From an uncultured bacterium (GTDB lineage Bacteria > Actinomycetota > Coriobacteriia > Coriobacteriales > Coriobacteriaceae): 64,000 bases of DNA. Made by a program: the position numbers and the translations under genes. Of this stretch, positions 45,019 through 53,846 are shown piece by piece (within the stretch, counting starts at the first letter, position 1; every line of letters starts with the position of its first letter). The stretch is from NCBI GenBank assembly GCA_958349055.1, contig CATWBO010000002.1:1-64000 (forward strand), read 5' to 3'. The notes beneath the pieces are model-generated. The model saw only the letters and a list, made by a program, of their open reading frames with translations, was not told the DNA's origin and made no database searches.

Positions 45019-45474
45019 ATGGCCGACGAGACCATGACCGACGAGCAGATTCTTGAAGGTGTGGCGCACAAGAGTTTCGTTGCCACGTCCGACCGCACTG
45101 CCGCCTCGCTGTCCGCGAGCGGTGTTGCCGCCGAGGATGTCGCCCGCGCCGCCGCGCAGGCCGCCTACGACAAGAAAGGCGAGGACGTTCAGGTGCTCGA
45201 TCTGACCGAGCTCTCCGACGTGTGCGACTACTTTGTGCTCGCCACCGGTACCAATAACCGTCAGGTCGATTCGATCGTTGACGAGATCGAGGAGAAGGTC
45301 GCCGAGGCTTGCAGCGAGCACCCGTTTTCCATCGAGGGCCGTGAGCAGAAGACCTGGATTCTCATGGACTACGGCTCGGTTGTCGTCCACGTCTTCACTC
45401 CCGAAGCCCGCGACTTCTACCGCCTAGAAAAGCTCTGGGGTGACGCTCCTCAGCTTCCCCTCGACCTCCTCTAG
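45019..45474 (+). CDS. rsfS: Ribosomal silencing factor RsfS
   Basis: A 151-residue protein that binds L14 and blocks subunit joining under nutrient limitation. The family core starts around residue 35 and includes VLDLTELSDVCDYFVLATGTNNRQVDSI (split across residues 58-85), KTWILMDYGSVVVHVFTPEARDFYRLEKLWGDA (residues 112-144). The first 35 residues are an extension beyond the usual length; ATG 45034 is another in-frame start. It is the last gene of the long plus-strand run and is followed by a terminator. Confidence 0.94.
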   Translation: MADETMTDEQILEGVAHKSFVATSDRTAASLSASGVAAEDVARAAAQAAYDKKGEDVQVLDLTELSDVCDYFVLATGTNNRQVDSIVDEIEEKVAEACSEHPFSIEGREQKTWILMDYGSVVVHVFTPEARDFYRLEKLWGDAPQLPLDLL

Positions 45475-45518
45475 TAGCTCATTTGGGACGGGCTTTTTTA
45501 GCTAGCTTCGCGCATTTC

Positions 45519-45560
45519 GCCGGGCAGTTGCGGTTTTCCGTACCTGCCCGGCTTTCTTTT
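45519..45560 (+). terminator. Intrinsic terminator between rsfS and dinB
   Basis: A 9-bp perfect stem GCCGGGCAG (45519-45527) with CTGCCCGGC (45544-45552), followed by TTTCTTTTT. It closes the mre-rsfS run in front of the convergent dinB. Confidence 0.88.
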
Positions 45561-45573
45561 TGCCCAAAGGCGG

Positions 45574-46827
45574 TTAATCGTTGAAACGGGATTGGCGGCC
45601 GAAGGATAGGGCGGTGTCGCCGAATTTGTCACGGACGGCGTCGATGGCGACGGAGAGGTCGCGTCGGTTGCTGGATTGGGCTCCGCGGTCGTCGACTTCG
45701 CAGAACAGGTCGGTCTGGATGCCGCCCTGATGGTCAAAGTCGCTCATGCCGATGCCTGCTAAGCGAACATGCATGCCTTCCTGCCAAATGTTGTCGAGCA
45801 GCTCGAGCGCCACTGCAACAAAGATATTCTCGTCGTCGGTAGGGTGCGGAAGTCGACGCTGCGCCGTACGTCCGCTGCCATACGAATACTTGAGCTTGAG
45901 TGTCACCGTGGCGCCCGTTAGTCCCTGACGGCGCAGGCGGCGTCCCACTGACTCGCCCAACAGCGCAATCGCCGCTTCGATGTCCCCGCGCTCAGTCAAA
46001 TCTTTCGCAAAGGTGCGTTCATTGCTGACCGACTTGACCTCGCGCTCTTCATCGAGACTCGTGACTTCGGAGATTTCGAGTCCCAGCGCACGCTGGCGCA
46101 TGCGTTCGCCGTTGACGCCAAAAATAGAGGCCAAGGTGGATTCCGGTGCACGTGATAGCTCGCCGAGGGTGTAGATGCGCATACGGCGCAGTCGCTCCTC
46201 GGCCGAGCGCCCGATGCCGCTCATGGCAGATACGTGCAGCGCGGCCAAAAAGCGCTGCTCGGTTCCGGGTCGCACGATGGTCAGCCCAAACGGCTTATCC
46301 CGCTCACTTGCGATCTTTGCGACCGTCTTGTTGCAGCCCACGCCAATGGAGCACGTTACTCCCAGCGCTGCCACACGGTCGCTTATACGCCGTGCAACCA
46401 GCAGCGGGTCCTCGGGCGCAAAGCGACCCGGTGTGATATCGATAAAGGCTTCGTCGATGGATACGCGCTCCACGCGCGGCGTCTCCTCGGCAAGAATCGC
46501 CATGACCTGCGCGCTGACCTCGCGGTAGCGATCGAAATGCCCGTGCGTCCAAATGGCCTGCGGACACAGGCGCCGCGCCTCGGCTGAGGGCATGGCGGAG
46601 TGTACGCCAAAGCGACGCGCCTCATACGAACATGTGGACACGACGCCACGAGAATCGGCGTCCCCGCCCACGATGAGCGGCTTTCCGCGCCATTCGGGAT
46701 GATCGAGCATCTCCACGCTCGCAAAAAACGCATCGAGGTCCATGAGGCCCACCGCCGGACCCGTCCAGGGAGGCGGCGTGACGCCAATGGCATCCTCATA
46801 ACCGTATGTATGTTCGCGTCTTTCCAT
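45574..46827 (-). CDS. dinB: DNA polymerase IV (Y-family)
   Basis: A 417-residue translesion polymerase. The catalytic motifs are intact: MDLDAFFASVE near residue 29, YEARRFGVHSAMP, and the SIDEAF active-site motif around residue 122. The helix-hairpin-helix region (ALHVSAMSGIGRSAEERLRRM split) and little-finger domain follow. The last residues GRQSRFND do not form a canonical beta-clamp peptide, so clamp binding may occur elsewhere. A TATACT hexamer lies just upstream on the minus strand. I saw no convincing LexA box at the promoter. It is monocistronic and convergent with rsfS. Confidence 0.95.
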   Translation of the reverse strand: MERREHTYGYEDAIGVTPPPWTGPAVGLMDLDAFFASVEMLDHPEWRGKPLIVGGDADSRGVVSTCSYEARRFGVHSAMPSAEARRLCPQAIWTHGHFDRYREVSAQVMAILAEETPRVERVSIDEAFIDITPGRFAPEDPLLVARRISDRVAALGVTCSIGVGCNKTVAKIASERDKPFGLTIVRPGTEQRFLAALHVSAMSGIGRSAEERLRRMRIYTLGELSRAPESTLASIFGVNGERMRQRALGLEISEVTSLDEEREVKSVSNERTFAKDLTERGDIEAAIALLGESVGRRLRRQGLTGATVTLKLKYSYGSGRTAQRRLPHPTDDENIFVAVALELLDNIWQEGMHVRLAGIGMSDFDHQGGIQTDLFCEVDDRGAQSSNRRDLSVAIDAVRDKFGDTALSFGRQSRFND

Positions 46828-46943
46828 GTCATCAGTATACCGCGCAGCTCATGTGAGGTGCGTGTATGTGCTTGCAAATCCCGAATTCTTGTCTAAGATA
46901 TGGATTTGCCCTCGACTACACCGAAGAAGTTGGTCTCACGGAC

Positions 46944-46972
46944 TTCACCTGCCCGCGTCGATGGCGTATTAT
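46944..46972 (+). promoter_or_regulatory. Putative promoter of the rpsP operon
   Basis: TTCACC at 46944-46949 and TATTAT at 46967-46972 with a 17-bp spacer, about 57 nt before the rpsP start. Confidence 0.45.
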
Positions 46973-47028
46973 GTTCAACTGTTTGTTTGTAGTTGCAGCC
47001 TAAAGCTGCTTGGTTGGAGGAGTTTCCT

Positions 47029-47370
47029 TTGGCAGTCAAGATTCGCCTTGCTCGTCACGGCGCTAAGAAGCGTCCGTACTACCGTGTCGTCGTCGCCGAT
47101 TCCCGCGCCCCGCGTGACGGTCGTATCATCGAGGAGGTTGGCCGCTACAACCCGATGACCGCCCCCAAGACCATCAACCTCGACCTCGAGAAGATCGCCG
47201 ACTGGCAGTCCAAGGGCGCTCAGCTCACCGACGCCGTCGCCGCTCTGGTCAAGGCCGCCAACGAGGGCGAGAAGACCGAGACCGTCGTCAAGAAGTCCAA
47301 GAAGCAGCTCGCCAAAGAGGCCGAGGCCGCTAAGGCTGCCGCTGAGGCCGCTGAGGGCGCCGAGGAGTAA
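47029..47370 (+). CDS. rpsP: 30S ribosomal protein S16
   Basis: A 113-residue S16 starting at TTG 47029, giving the canonical [24 protein letters not shown] at 47016-47020 sets the start. The middle [18 protein letters not shown] is normal. A Lys/Ala/Glu-rich C-terminal extension ([20 protein letters not shown]) makes it about 25 residues longer than in E. coli. It heads the rpsP-khpA-rimM-trmD-lepB cluster. Confidence 0.97.
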   Translation: MAVKIRLARHGAKKRPYYRVVVADSRAPRDGRIIEEVGRYNPMTAPKTINLDLEKIADWQSKGAQLTDAVAALVKAANEGEKTETVVKKSKKQLAKEAEAAKAAAEAAEGAEE

Positions 47371-47373
47371 ATC

Positions 47374-47658
47374 GTGCCTGAGGTTGACGCTGCACAGCTC
47401 GAGGGTGAGGCAATGCTCTCAGATCGCATCGCCGATCTCGTCGAATATCTCGTTGTTCAGATCGTCGACGACCCGGATTCCGTGAGCCTTGAGGTCATCG
47501 ATGGTGACGACGCCTCTACGATTGAGGTTTCGGTTGCCGAGGATGACGTCGCTAAGCTCATCGGCCGTCGTGGCCGTACCATCAAGGCCATTCGCACGCT
47601 CGCCCGTGCGCTGGCCGCTCGCCTCGACACTGCTGTCGAGGTAGAGGTTCTGGGCTAG
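47374..47658 (+). CDS. khpA: KH-domain RNA-binding protein KhpA
   Basis: A 94-residue protein with one type II KH domain: EVSVAEDDVAKLIGRRGRTI contains the GxxG-type RNA-binding loop (IGRRGRT). It is a global RNA chaperone partner, normally with KhpB, and its place between rpsP and rimM is conserved in Gram-positive bacteria. GTG 47374 has GGAG overlapping the rpsP stop; this gives about 18 more N-terminal residues than typical, so ATG 47413 is a possible alternative start. Confidence 0.93.
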   Translation: MPEVDAAQLEGEAMLSDRIADLVEYLVVQIVDDPDSVSLEVIDGDDASTIEVSVAEDDVAKLIGRRGRTIKAIRTLARALAARLDTAVEVEVLG

Positions 47659-47662
47659 GACC

Positions 47663-48184
47663 TTGAGGTCCCAGTACAAAAACATCGCCCGTGTGGTCAA
47701 ACCGCACGGAAGGAAGGGGGAGGTCCTCGCGCAGCCGCTGCGGGGGCTTCCTTCTGTATTGGAGCCGGGTATGCGCGTCGCCTTGACGCCGCCGGCGCTC
47801 AAACGCGACCGTTTTTGCACGGTCGCTTCCGTCACCGATACGGGCGATGGCGATCTGGTCTCGTTTGAGGGCATTGACGACTTGACGGCCGCCGAGGGCA
47901 TCACGGGATGCTACGTGCTGGCTAACCGTGACGACTTTGAGCTCGATTCGCTCGATGCCGCCTATACCGACCTCATGGGTCGCGAGGTGGTCGATGAGCG
48001 TTTCGGTTCGCTCGGAACGATCGTCGAGATCATGTCGACGCCTGCCAACGATGTTTGGGTTGTCGAGGGCGATCGGTACGGCGAGGTGCTGATTCCCGTG
48101 ATCGAGCAGGTTGTGCTCGATCTTCCCGATCAGGGGGCAATTTCCGTCCACGTTATGGACGGCCTGATCGATATGGACAAGTAG
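47663..48184 (+). CDS. rimM: 16S rRNA processing protein RimM
   Basis: A 173-residue maturation factor for the 30S head. The N-terminal barrel has NIARVVKPHGRKGEVLAQPL, and the PRC-barrel half begins LMGREVVDERFGSLGTIVEI and ends with VLIPVIEQVVLDLPDQGAISVH. TTG 47663 follows a CTAGGA ribosome site that overlaps the khpA stop. It binds S19 and acts with the other members of the cluster; length and domain order are ordinary. Confidence 0.95.
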   Translation: MRSQYKNIARVVKPHGRKGEVLAQPLRGLPSVLEPGMRVALTPPALKRDRFCTVASVTDTGDGDLVSFEGIDDLTAAEGITGCYVLANRDDFELDSLDAAYTDLMGREVVDERFGSLGTIVEIMSTPANDVWVVEGDRYGEVLIPVIEQVVLDLPDQGAISVHVMDGLIDMDK

Positions 48185-48194
48185 GGAGGACAAC

Positions 48195-48953
48195 ATGCTG
48201 ATCGAGACCCTTTCGGTCTTTCCCGAGATGTTTGAGCCCGTCATGTCCACATCGATTTTGGGCCGTGCCCGCAAGGCCGGCCTTTTTGATTTTAAGGCGT
48301 ATAACCTGCGCGACTGGACGCACGACCGTCATCGCACCGTCGATGACGAGCCGTATGGCGGCGGGCAGGGCATGCTCATGAAGGTCGAGCCCATTGCCGA
48401 AGCTATCGAGGGCATTGCCGCCGAGGGTCCCAAGCCGACGGTGGTGTTCTTCACCCCCTGCGGCGAGCCCTTTACGCAGCATGTGGCCGAGCGCCTGCTC
48501 AAAAGCGAGCGCCTGCTCTTTGTGTGCAGCCGCTACGAGGGTGTCGACGAGCGGGCGTATGCGTATGCCGACGAGCGCCTGTCGATTGGCGACTACGTGC
48601 TCACGGGCGGCGAGCTTCCCGCTATGGTCGTTGCCGACGCCGTCGTGCGTCTGATTCCCGGCGCCCTGGGCGACGAGATGAGCAACGTCGATGAGTCGTT
48701 CTCGACCGCCGAGGACGGCGGCCTGCTCGAGTACGCACAGTACACCCGACCCGCCGAGTTCAACGGCGAGAGCGTGCCTCCGGTGCTCGTGAGCGGCGAT
48801 CATGCCAAGGTCGATGCGTGGCGCCGCAAGAATGCCATCGAGCGCACCTGTCGCTGGCGTCCCGACCTGATCGAGACGGCACGACTTACGCCCGAGGAGC
48901 GCGCATATGCGCAAGAGATCCTGGACGCGTCGTATTCGCAGAGCGAGGAGTGA
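48195..48953 (+). CDS. trmD: tRNA (guanine-37-N1)-methyltransferase
   Basis: A 252-residue SPOUT methyltransferase that makes m1G37 and prevents frameshifting. The start IETLSVFPEMFEPVMSTSILGRA, the substrate loop DDEPYGGGQGMLMK and the knot sequence CSRYEGVDERAYAY followed by SIGDYVLTGGELPAM are all standard. ATG 48195 has GGAGGA upstream, 10 nt after the rimM stop. The lepB start lies 2 nt after its stop. Confidence 0.97.
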   Translation: MLIETLSVFPEMFEPVMSTSILGRARKAGLFDFKAYNLRDWTHDRHRTVDDEPYGGGQGMLMKVEPIAEAIEGIAAEGPKPTVVFFTPCGEPFTQHVAERLLKSERLLFVCSRYEGVDERAYAYADERLSIGDYVLTGGELPAMVVADAVVRLIPGALGDEMSNVDESFSTAEDGGLLEYAQYTRPAEFNGESVPPVLVSGDHAKVDAWRRKNAIERTCRWRPDLIETARLTPEERAYAQEILDASYSQSEE

Positions 48954-48955
48954 GA

Positions 48956-49519
48956 ATGGTTCCGTCGCAGCATTCCGTGCTAAAGGGTGCGTTTGAGTGG
49001 ATCGTGGTCGTCGCGATCGCGCTCGTAGCCACCTTTTTGATTCGCTCGTTTGTGGTTGAGCCCTTTGTGGTGCCTACCGGTTCCATGGAGTCCACGATCG
49101 AGATTGGCGACCAGATCCTGGCGCAAAAGGTGAGCCTTGAGCTCGGTCAACCTGTTAAACAGGGCGACATCGTGGTGTTCCACAACCCCGACGGCACCTC
49201 CGAGCACGATGTGCTCGTCAAGCGCGTCATTGCCACCGCCGGCCAGACGGTCGATCTGCAGGACGGCAAGGTGGTCGTTGACGGCCGGGCGCTCGACGAG
49301 GACTACACGACCGGCATGAGCTGGCCGTTGTCCGTCCAGGCTCCCGGCGCTCAGGTGAGTTATCCCTACACCGTTCCCGACGATTGTGTGTGGGTGATGG
49401 GCGACAACCGCGAAAACTCTGCCGACTCGCGCTACTTTGGTCCCGTCGATCGTTCCGATCTGATTGCCGTGGCGCTCGTGCGCTACTGGCCGCTCAGCCG
49501 CATCGGCGCCATCGACTAA
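48956..49519 (+). CDS. lepB: Type I signal peptidase
   Basis: A 187-residue membrane-bound peptidase that cuts signal peptides after Sec export. One N-terminal membrane helix (residues about 14-30), then the catalytic serine in PTGSMEST (S43) and the catalytic lysine in VLVKRVIA (K89); the MGDNRENSADSRYFGPV box near the C-terminus completes the family signature. The open frame extends upstream into trmD, but ATG 48956, right after the trmD stop with GAGGAG overlapping, gives the correct family length. Last gene of the rpsP cluster. Confidence 0.95.
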   Translation: MVPSQHSVLKGAFEWIVVVAIALVATFLIRSFVVEPFVVPTGSMESTIEIGDQILAQKVSLELGQPVKQGDIVVFHNPDGTSEHDVLVKRVIATAGQTVDLQDGKVVVDGRALDEDYTTGMSWPLSVQAPGAQVSYPYTVPDDCVWVMGDNRENSADSRYFGPVDRSDLIAVALVRYWPLSRIGAID

Positions 49520-49578
49520 AAACCGCTATAGTACAGTACCTAACCGTGTAATCGTTTCGACGAGGGGATATTAGAGGC

Positions 49579-50490
49579 ATGAACGCTTCATCGCTTTCCT
49601 TCCAAGACATCATCCTGCGTCTCCAGCAGTACTGGGGCGAGCAGGGCTGCGTCATTATGCAGCCCTATGACTCCGAGGTCGGTGCCGGTACCTTCCACAC
49701 CGCGACCACGCTGCGCTCGCTCGGTCCCGCCGAGTGGCGCACCTGCTATGCGCAGCCCTGCCGCCGTCCTGCCGACGGCCGCTACGGCGAGAACCCCAAC
49801 CGCATGCAGCACTATTATCAGTTCCAGGTGCTCATCAAGCCCTCGCCGGTCAATGCCCAGGAGCTCTACCTGGGTTCGCTGGCCGCCATTGGCCTGGACC
49901 CCAACGACCATGACGTCCGCTTTGTTGAGGACGACTGGGAGAGCCCGACCCTTGGCGCCTGGGGCCTTGGCTGGGAGGTCTGGCTCAATGGCATGGAGGT
50001 CACGCAGTTTACGTACTTCCAGCAGGTGGGCGGCATCGAGGTCGACCCTGTGCCCGTCGAGATCACCTATGGTCTGGAGCGTATCGCCATGTACGCGCAG
50101 GGCGTCAACTCCGTCTACGACCTGGTGTGGAGCTACCTGCCCGACGGCACGCCCATGACCTACGGTGACGTGTTCCTGGAGAACGAGCGCGAGTTCAGCG
50201 CTTACAACTTTGAGGTCGCCAATGTCGAGATGATGCGTCAGAAGTTTGACGACTACGAGGCGGAGTGCCACTCCTGCTTGGAGCGCAAGCTGCCGCTGCC
50301 GGCCTACGACTGCGTCATGAAGTGCAGTCACGCCTTCAACCTGCTCGATGCCCGCGGCGCGCTGTCCGCGGTCGAGCGTGCCAACTACATCCTGCGCGTT
50401 CGCGCCGTCGCCAAGGCGTGCTGCGAGGCCTATATGGCCGAGGTCGCCGGAGTCAACGAGAATGCCGACCAGGAAGGCGAGGTGGCGTAA
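49579..50490 (+). CDS. glyQ: Glycyl-tRNA synthetase alpha subunit
   Basis: A 303-residue catalytic subunit of the bacterial alpha2-beta2 type enzyme. Characteristic segments include [36 protein letters not shown], [27 protein letters not shown] (around residues 55-80) and [13 protein letters not shown]. It forms glycyl-adenylate and needs the beta subunit for tRNA charging. The 59-nt gap upstream has a TATAGT hexamer at about 49530 and is too short for a T-box. It is followed 3 nt later by glyS. Confidence 0.97.
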   Translation: MNASSLSFQDIILRLQQYWGEQGCVIMQPYDSEVGAGTFHTATTLRSLGPAEWRTCYAQPCRRPADGRYGENPNRMQHYYQFQVLIKPSPVNAQELYLGSLAAIGLDPNDHDVRFVEDDWESPTLGAWGLGWEVWLNGMEVTQFTYFQQVGGIEVDPVPVEITYGLERIAMYAQGVNSVYDLVWSYLPDGTPMTYGDVFLENEREFSAYNFEVANVEMMRQKFDDYEAECHSCLERKLPLPAYDCVMKCSHAFNLLDARGALSAVERANYILRVRAVAKACCEAYMAEVAGVNENADQEGEVA

Positions 50491-50493
50491 GCC

Positions 50494-52590
50494 ATGGCAG
50501 ACGCTAAGGATTTCCTGTTTGAGATCGGTACGGAGGAAATGCCCTCCGCGCCGCTGAACAATGCCGTCAAGCAGCTCGGTACCATGATTGCCAAGGGTCT
50601 CGACGAGGCCGGCCTTGCCCATGGCGAGGTCCGCGTTATCTCGAGCCCGCGCCGCCTGACCGCACTTGTTGCCGACGTCGCCACCGCGACCGATGAGGTC
50701 CACGAGGTCAAGCGCGGTCCCGCGGCAAACATCGCCTTCGACGCCGACGGTAACGCCACCAAGGCCGCCCAGGGCTTTGCCCGAAAGTGCGGCGTGGCTG
50801 CCGAGGACCTGGTGCGCCGCGAGGACACCGACGGTCGCGAGTACGTCTTTGCCGAGAAGAACATTCCTTCCGCTCCGGCTATCCCGATCCTGACGGCCCT
50901 GTGCGAGAAGACCATCGCCGGCCTGCAGTGGCCCAACTATCGCAGCCAGCGCTGGGGCCACGAGCACGCCACGTTCGTGCGTCCGGTTCGTTGGATCTGC
51001 TGCCTTCTGGGCGAGGACGTCGTGCCCGTGTCGTTTGCCGACGTGACGAGCGGCAACACCACGCGCGGCCATCGTGTGCTTGGCCCCGGTGACCACGTGG
51101 TCGCCAGCCCTGCCGTCTACGAGCAGGTGCTCGAGGACGCCGGCGTGCTTTCTGCCGAGCGTCGTCGCGAGGCCATCCTCGCCGGTATCGCCGAGGTCGA
51201 GGCCGCCCGTCCCGGCTGCCATGTCGACACGCCCAAGAAGGTCTTTGAGGAGGTCATCAACCTCTGCGAGTGGCCGACAGTGCTCGTCGGTACCTTCGAC
51301 GAGGAGTTCCTCAAGGTCCCGCACGAGATCATCTGCGAGTCCATGCTCACCAACCAGCGCTACTTCCCGATCTATGATGGCGAGGGCAAACTCACGCGTG
51401 AGTTCGTGGTCGTCTCGAACAGCAAGCCCGAGAACGCCGAGCGCGTGATCGACGGCAACGAGCGCGTCGTGCGCGCCCGCCTGGACGACGCCAAGTTCTT
51501 CTACGAGGAGGACCTGAAGATCTCCCTCGACGAGTTCCGTGAGCGTCTGGCCAAGGTCGCCTTCCAGGAGAAGCTCGGCAGCGTGCTCGCCAAGTCCGAG
51601 CGTATCGAGCAGCTCGCGCTCGCCATTGCCCGCGAGGCTCACCTGGGCGCCCACCTGGCCGCCGACGCCGCTCGCGCCGCGCACCTGTGCAAGGCCGACC
51701 TGGTTTCCAACGCCGTCGTCGAGTTCACGAGCCAGCAGGGTGTGATGGGCGGCTACTACGCCACCGCGATGGGGGAGAACGACGAGGTCGCCCATGCCAT
51801 TCGCGATCACTATCGTCCCCGTTTTGCCGGCGATGAGCTGCCCGAGGGTACTGCTGGCTGCATCGTGGCTTGCGCCGACAAGCTCGATACCATCGCCGGT
51901 ATCTTTGCCATCGGCGAGCCCCCGACCGGCTCCTCTGACCCGTATGCGCTGCGTCGTGCCGCCATCGGCATCATCAACATCCTGCGCGACCGTCTGCCGA
52001 TCGATCCCACGTCGCTCATCGACTTCGCGCTCGAGCTCTATACCGAGCAGGGTATTGAGTTTGATGCCGCCGAGGTCGCCCAGCAGGTCCGTGACTTCTT
52101 CCACGGCCGCCTGGTGAGTATGGCCCGCGACGAGGAGATCCCGGCCGATACCGTTGCCGCCGTCTCCGCGGTGCACATCATCGCCCCGTCGGTCTTCTTT
52201 GCGCGCTGTGCTGCCCTCGATGAGGCCCGCAAGAACGATGCCGAGACCTTCGACAACCTGGCCACCGCCTATGCCCGTGCCGCGCACATCTCCAAGCCCG
52301 AGCTGGGTGCGGAGTGCGACCGCAACCTGATGGGCGAGGCTGAGCTTGCGCTGGCCGACGCCTCCGAGGCTGCTCAGACCGCCGTCGACGCCGCCCTTGC
52401 TGCCGAGGATTACCCGGCCGCGTTTGCCGCCCTCGCCGCCCTGCGCGCGCCCATCGACCGTTTCTTCGACGAGGTTATGGTCATGGACAAGGACGAGCAG
52501 CTTCGCGATAATCGCCTTAAGCTGCTCAACCGCTTTGAGGCCGTGTTCTCCGGCATCGCCAACATCGGTGAGCTTGCCCGCAAAAAGTAA
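50494..52590 (+). CDS. glyS: Glycyl-tRNA synthetase beta subunit
   Basis: A 698-residue tRNA-binding subunit. The N-terminus has FLFEIGTEEMPSAPLNNAV, the core contains SQRWGHEHATFVRPVRW and QRYFPIYDGEGKL, and a middle HD-like region has FTSQQGVMGGYYATAMGE. The C-terminal anticodon-binding helices include PIDRFFDEVMVMDKDEQLR. Length is normal for the family. It ends 34 nt before the PPDK regulator, so the genes may share a transcript. Confidence 0.97.
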   Translation: MADAKDFLFEIGTEEMPSAPLNNAVKQLGTMIAKGLDEAGLAHGEVRVISSPRRLTALVADVATATDEVHEVKRGPAANIAFDADGNATKAAQGFARKCGVAAEDLVRREDTDGREYVFAEKNIPSAPAIPILTALCEKTIAGLQWPNYRSQRWGHEHATFVRPVRWICCLLGEDVVPVSFADVTSGNTTRGHRVLGPGDHVVASPAVYEQVLEDAGVLSAERRREAILAGIAEVEAARPGCHVDTPKKVFEEVINLCEWPTVLVGTFDEEFLKVPHEIICESMLTNQRYFPIYDGEGKLTREFVVVSNSKPENAERVIDGNERVVRARLDDAKFFYEEDLKISLDEFRERLAKVAFQEKLGSVLAKSERIEQLALAIAREAHLGAHLAADAARAAHLCKADLVSNAVVEFTSQQGVMGGYYATAMGENDEVAHAIRDHYRPRFAGDELPEGTAGCIVACADKLDTIAGIFAIGEPPTGSSDPYALRRAAIGIINILRDRLPIDPTSLIDFALELYTEQGIEFDAAEVAQQVRDFFHGRLVSMARDEEIPADTVAAVSAVHIIAPSVFFARCAALDEARKNDAETFDNLATAYARAAHISKPELGAECDRNLMGEAELALADASEAAQTAVDAALAAEDYPAAFAALAALRAPIDRFFDEVMVMDKDEQLRDNRLKLLNRFEAVFSGIANIGELARKK

Positions 52591-52624
52591 GCTAGCCTGC
52601 GCGTAAGCGCAAAAGGAGCCCCGC

Positions 52625-53500
52625 ATGGATTGCCCGGTCACCGCTCGTCCCACCGTTATCGTTATCTCCGACTCGCTCGGTGATACCGCTTGTGAGGTGG
52701 TGCTTGCGGCGTCCGGGCAATTTGATGAAGGGGCTTTTCGCGTTTTGCGCCTGCCTAAGGTGACCTCTGTGGAGCAGGTCAAGTCATTTGTGGGGCCGCG
52801 CGTCGATGCGGACCATCGCGATATTGCCGTGTTCCACACCATCGTCGATCCGGCGCTTCGCGCCCGCGTGCTCGATTACCTGGGTATGCTGCATATCCGT
52901 TCGGTCGACCTGATCGGCCCGACGCTTGCCGTGCTGTCGTCGCTCATCGGTGTGCCGCCCAAGGGCGTTGCGGGCGTGATTCACAAGACCGATGACCGCT
53001 ATTTCCATCGTATCGAGGCCATGGAGTATTTCGTTGAGCACGATGACGGTCGTGGTTGCGACGATCTGGCGGGTGCCGATATCGTGCTGCTGGGTGTGTC
53101 GCGTACATCCAAGACGCCGCTGTCGATGTATTTAGCCTATCAGGGCTACAAGGTCGCCAATGTCCCACTGGCGCATGGCATGGAGCCGCCCAAGTCGATT
53201 TACGAGGTCGACCCGATGCGCCTGTTCGGCCTGATTTCGACCGTCGATGTGATTTCTGAGATCCGCGATAGCCGCTTGGGGGATGATTACGCCCGTGCCG
53301 TTGCCGGCTCCTATGCTGAGCCCGAGAGCGTACGCAGCGAGCTCGAGGAGGCCCGTGCCCTCATGAAGCGCCTGGGCTGCTTTGTGGTGCGTACCGACGG
53401 CAAAGCCATCGAGGAAAGCGCTGCCGAGATCATTGCTCATCTCGAAGAGATTCAAGAGGCAAGAGCCCGCCGTGCCGCCCGCCGCGCTCAACAGCAGTAG
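52625..53500 (+). CDS. ppsR: PPDK regulatory protein (bifunctional kinase/pyrophosphorylase, DUF299)
   Basis: A 291-residue regulator that uses ADP to phosphorylate a threonine beside the catalytic histidine of pyruvate phosphate dikinase, and reverses this with phosphate. The P-loop-like GVSRTSKTPLSMYLA around residue 157-171 is the family signature; VIVISDSLGDTACEV is the typical N-terminus and YAVPL-type PLAHGMEPPKSIYEVD follows. Its target gene ppdK lies 346 nt downstream on the same strand, which strongly supports the assignment. ATG 52625 has AAAGGAG upstream. Confidence 0.94.
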   Translation: MDCPVTARPTVIVISDSLGDTACEVVLAASGQFDEGAFRVLRLPKVTSVEQVKSFVGPRVDADHRDIAVFHTIVDPALRARVLDYLGMLHIRSVDLIGPTLAVLSSLIGVPPKGVAGVIHKTDDRYFHRIEAMEYFVEHDDGRGCDDLAGADIVLLGVSRTSKTPLSMYLAYQGYKVANVPLAHGMEPPKSIYEVDPMRLFGLISTVDVISEIRDSRLGDDYARAVAGSYAEPESVRSELEEARALMKRLGCFVVRTDGKAIEESAAEIIAHLEEIQEARARRAARRAQQQ

Positions 53501-53510
53501 TCCTTTCTGT

Positions 53511-53588
53511 GATGATTTTTCTGGGACGGGGATTTAAAAATCATTGAGTACCTAATGATTTTTTAATCCCCGTCCCAGAAAAATCATC
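53511..53588. repeat. Dispersed palindromic repeat, copy 2
   Basis: Arms 53511-53545 and 53554-53588 form a 35-bp stem with a single mismatch. The segment from GTACCTAATGATT through the right arm is identical to that of copy 1 at 28388-28471, in the same orientation. Confidence 0.92.
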
Positions 53589-53687
53589 GGAGTGGCTAAA
53601 TTGCCTGAATTGGTAAAGCGATTTAGCAAAAACATCGCATCCTACCTGCATTTTCCTTGTAGTGGTATCTTCATAAGGTAACCACCT

Positions 53688-53725
53688 TTACCTACCGTTT
53701 ACCGCCGGTTTTAGCACGTTTACCA
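53688..53725 (+). promoter_or_regulatory. Three phased TTTACC boxes upstream of ppdK
   Basis: TTTACC occurs at 53688, 53699 and 53720, so the spacings are 11 and 21 bases, close to one and two helical turns; two are preceded by G. This suggests repeated binding by a transcription factor on one DNA face. Confidence 0.4.
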
Positions 53726-53846
53726 AACCGCGCACCCTCTGCTCAAGCCTGTCCAAAACCCGCCGTATAGTTCCCTCACGGCCCGCATCCGGCGGGTCGA
53801 TTCGTTACCACGGTCGTGCGCGTAAGCGCATGGAAGGGGAAGTATC

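Larger units (their letters stand above)
53501..53846. other. Intergenic region between ppsR and ppdK
   Basis: No gene was found in these 346 bases. They hold the second copy of the palindromic repeat (53511-53588), an array of TTTACC boxes (53688-53725), and an imperfect CCCGCCG/CGGCGGG hairpin (53760-53797) before the ppdK ribosome site. It is probably the regulatory region of ppdK. Confidence 0.75.

Noticed and set aside
46624..46639. LexA-like box (CGAACATGTGGACA) linked to dinB
   Set aside because: It lies inside the dinB coding sequence and deviates from the actinobacterial consensus at the second half-site. No box is seen at the promoter.
49520..49578. T-box riboswitch upstream of glyQS
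   Set aside because: The 59-nt gap is too short for specifier and antiterminator elements, and none of the conserved T-box sequence is present.
49588..52842. 1084-codon open frame on the minus strand
   Set aside because: It is antisense to glyQ, glyS and the start of ppsR, whose family motifs are unmistakable. Long antisense frames are expected with GC-rich third positions, and it contains no recognisable domain.
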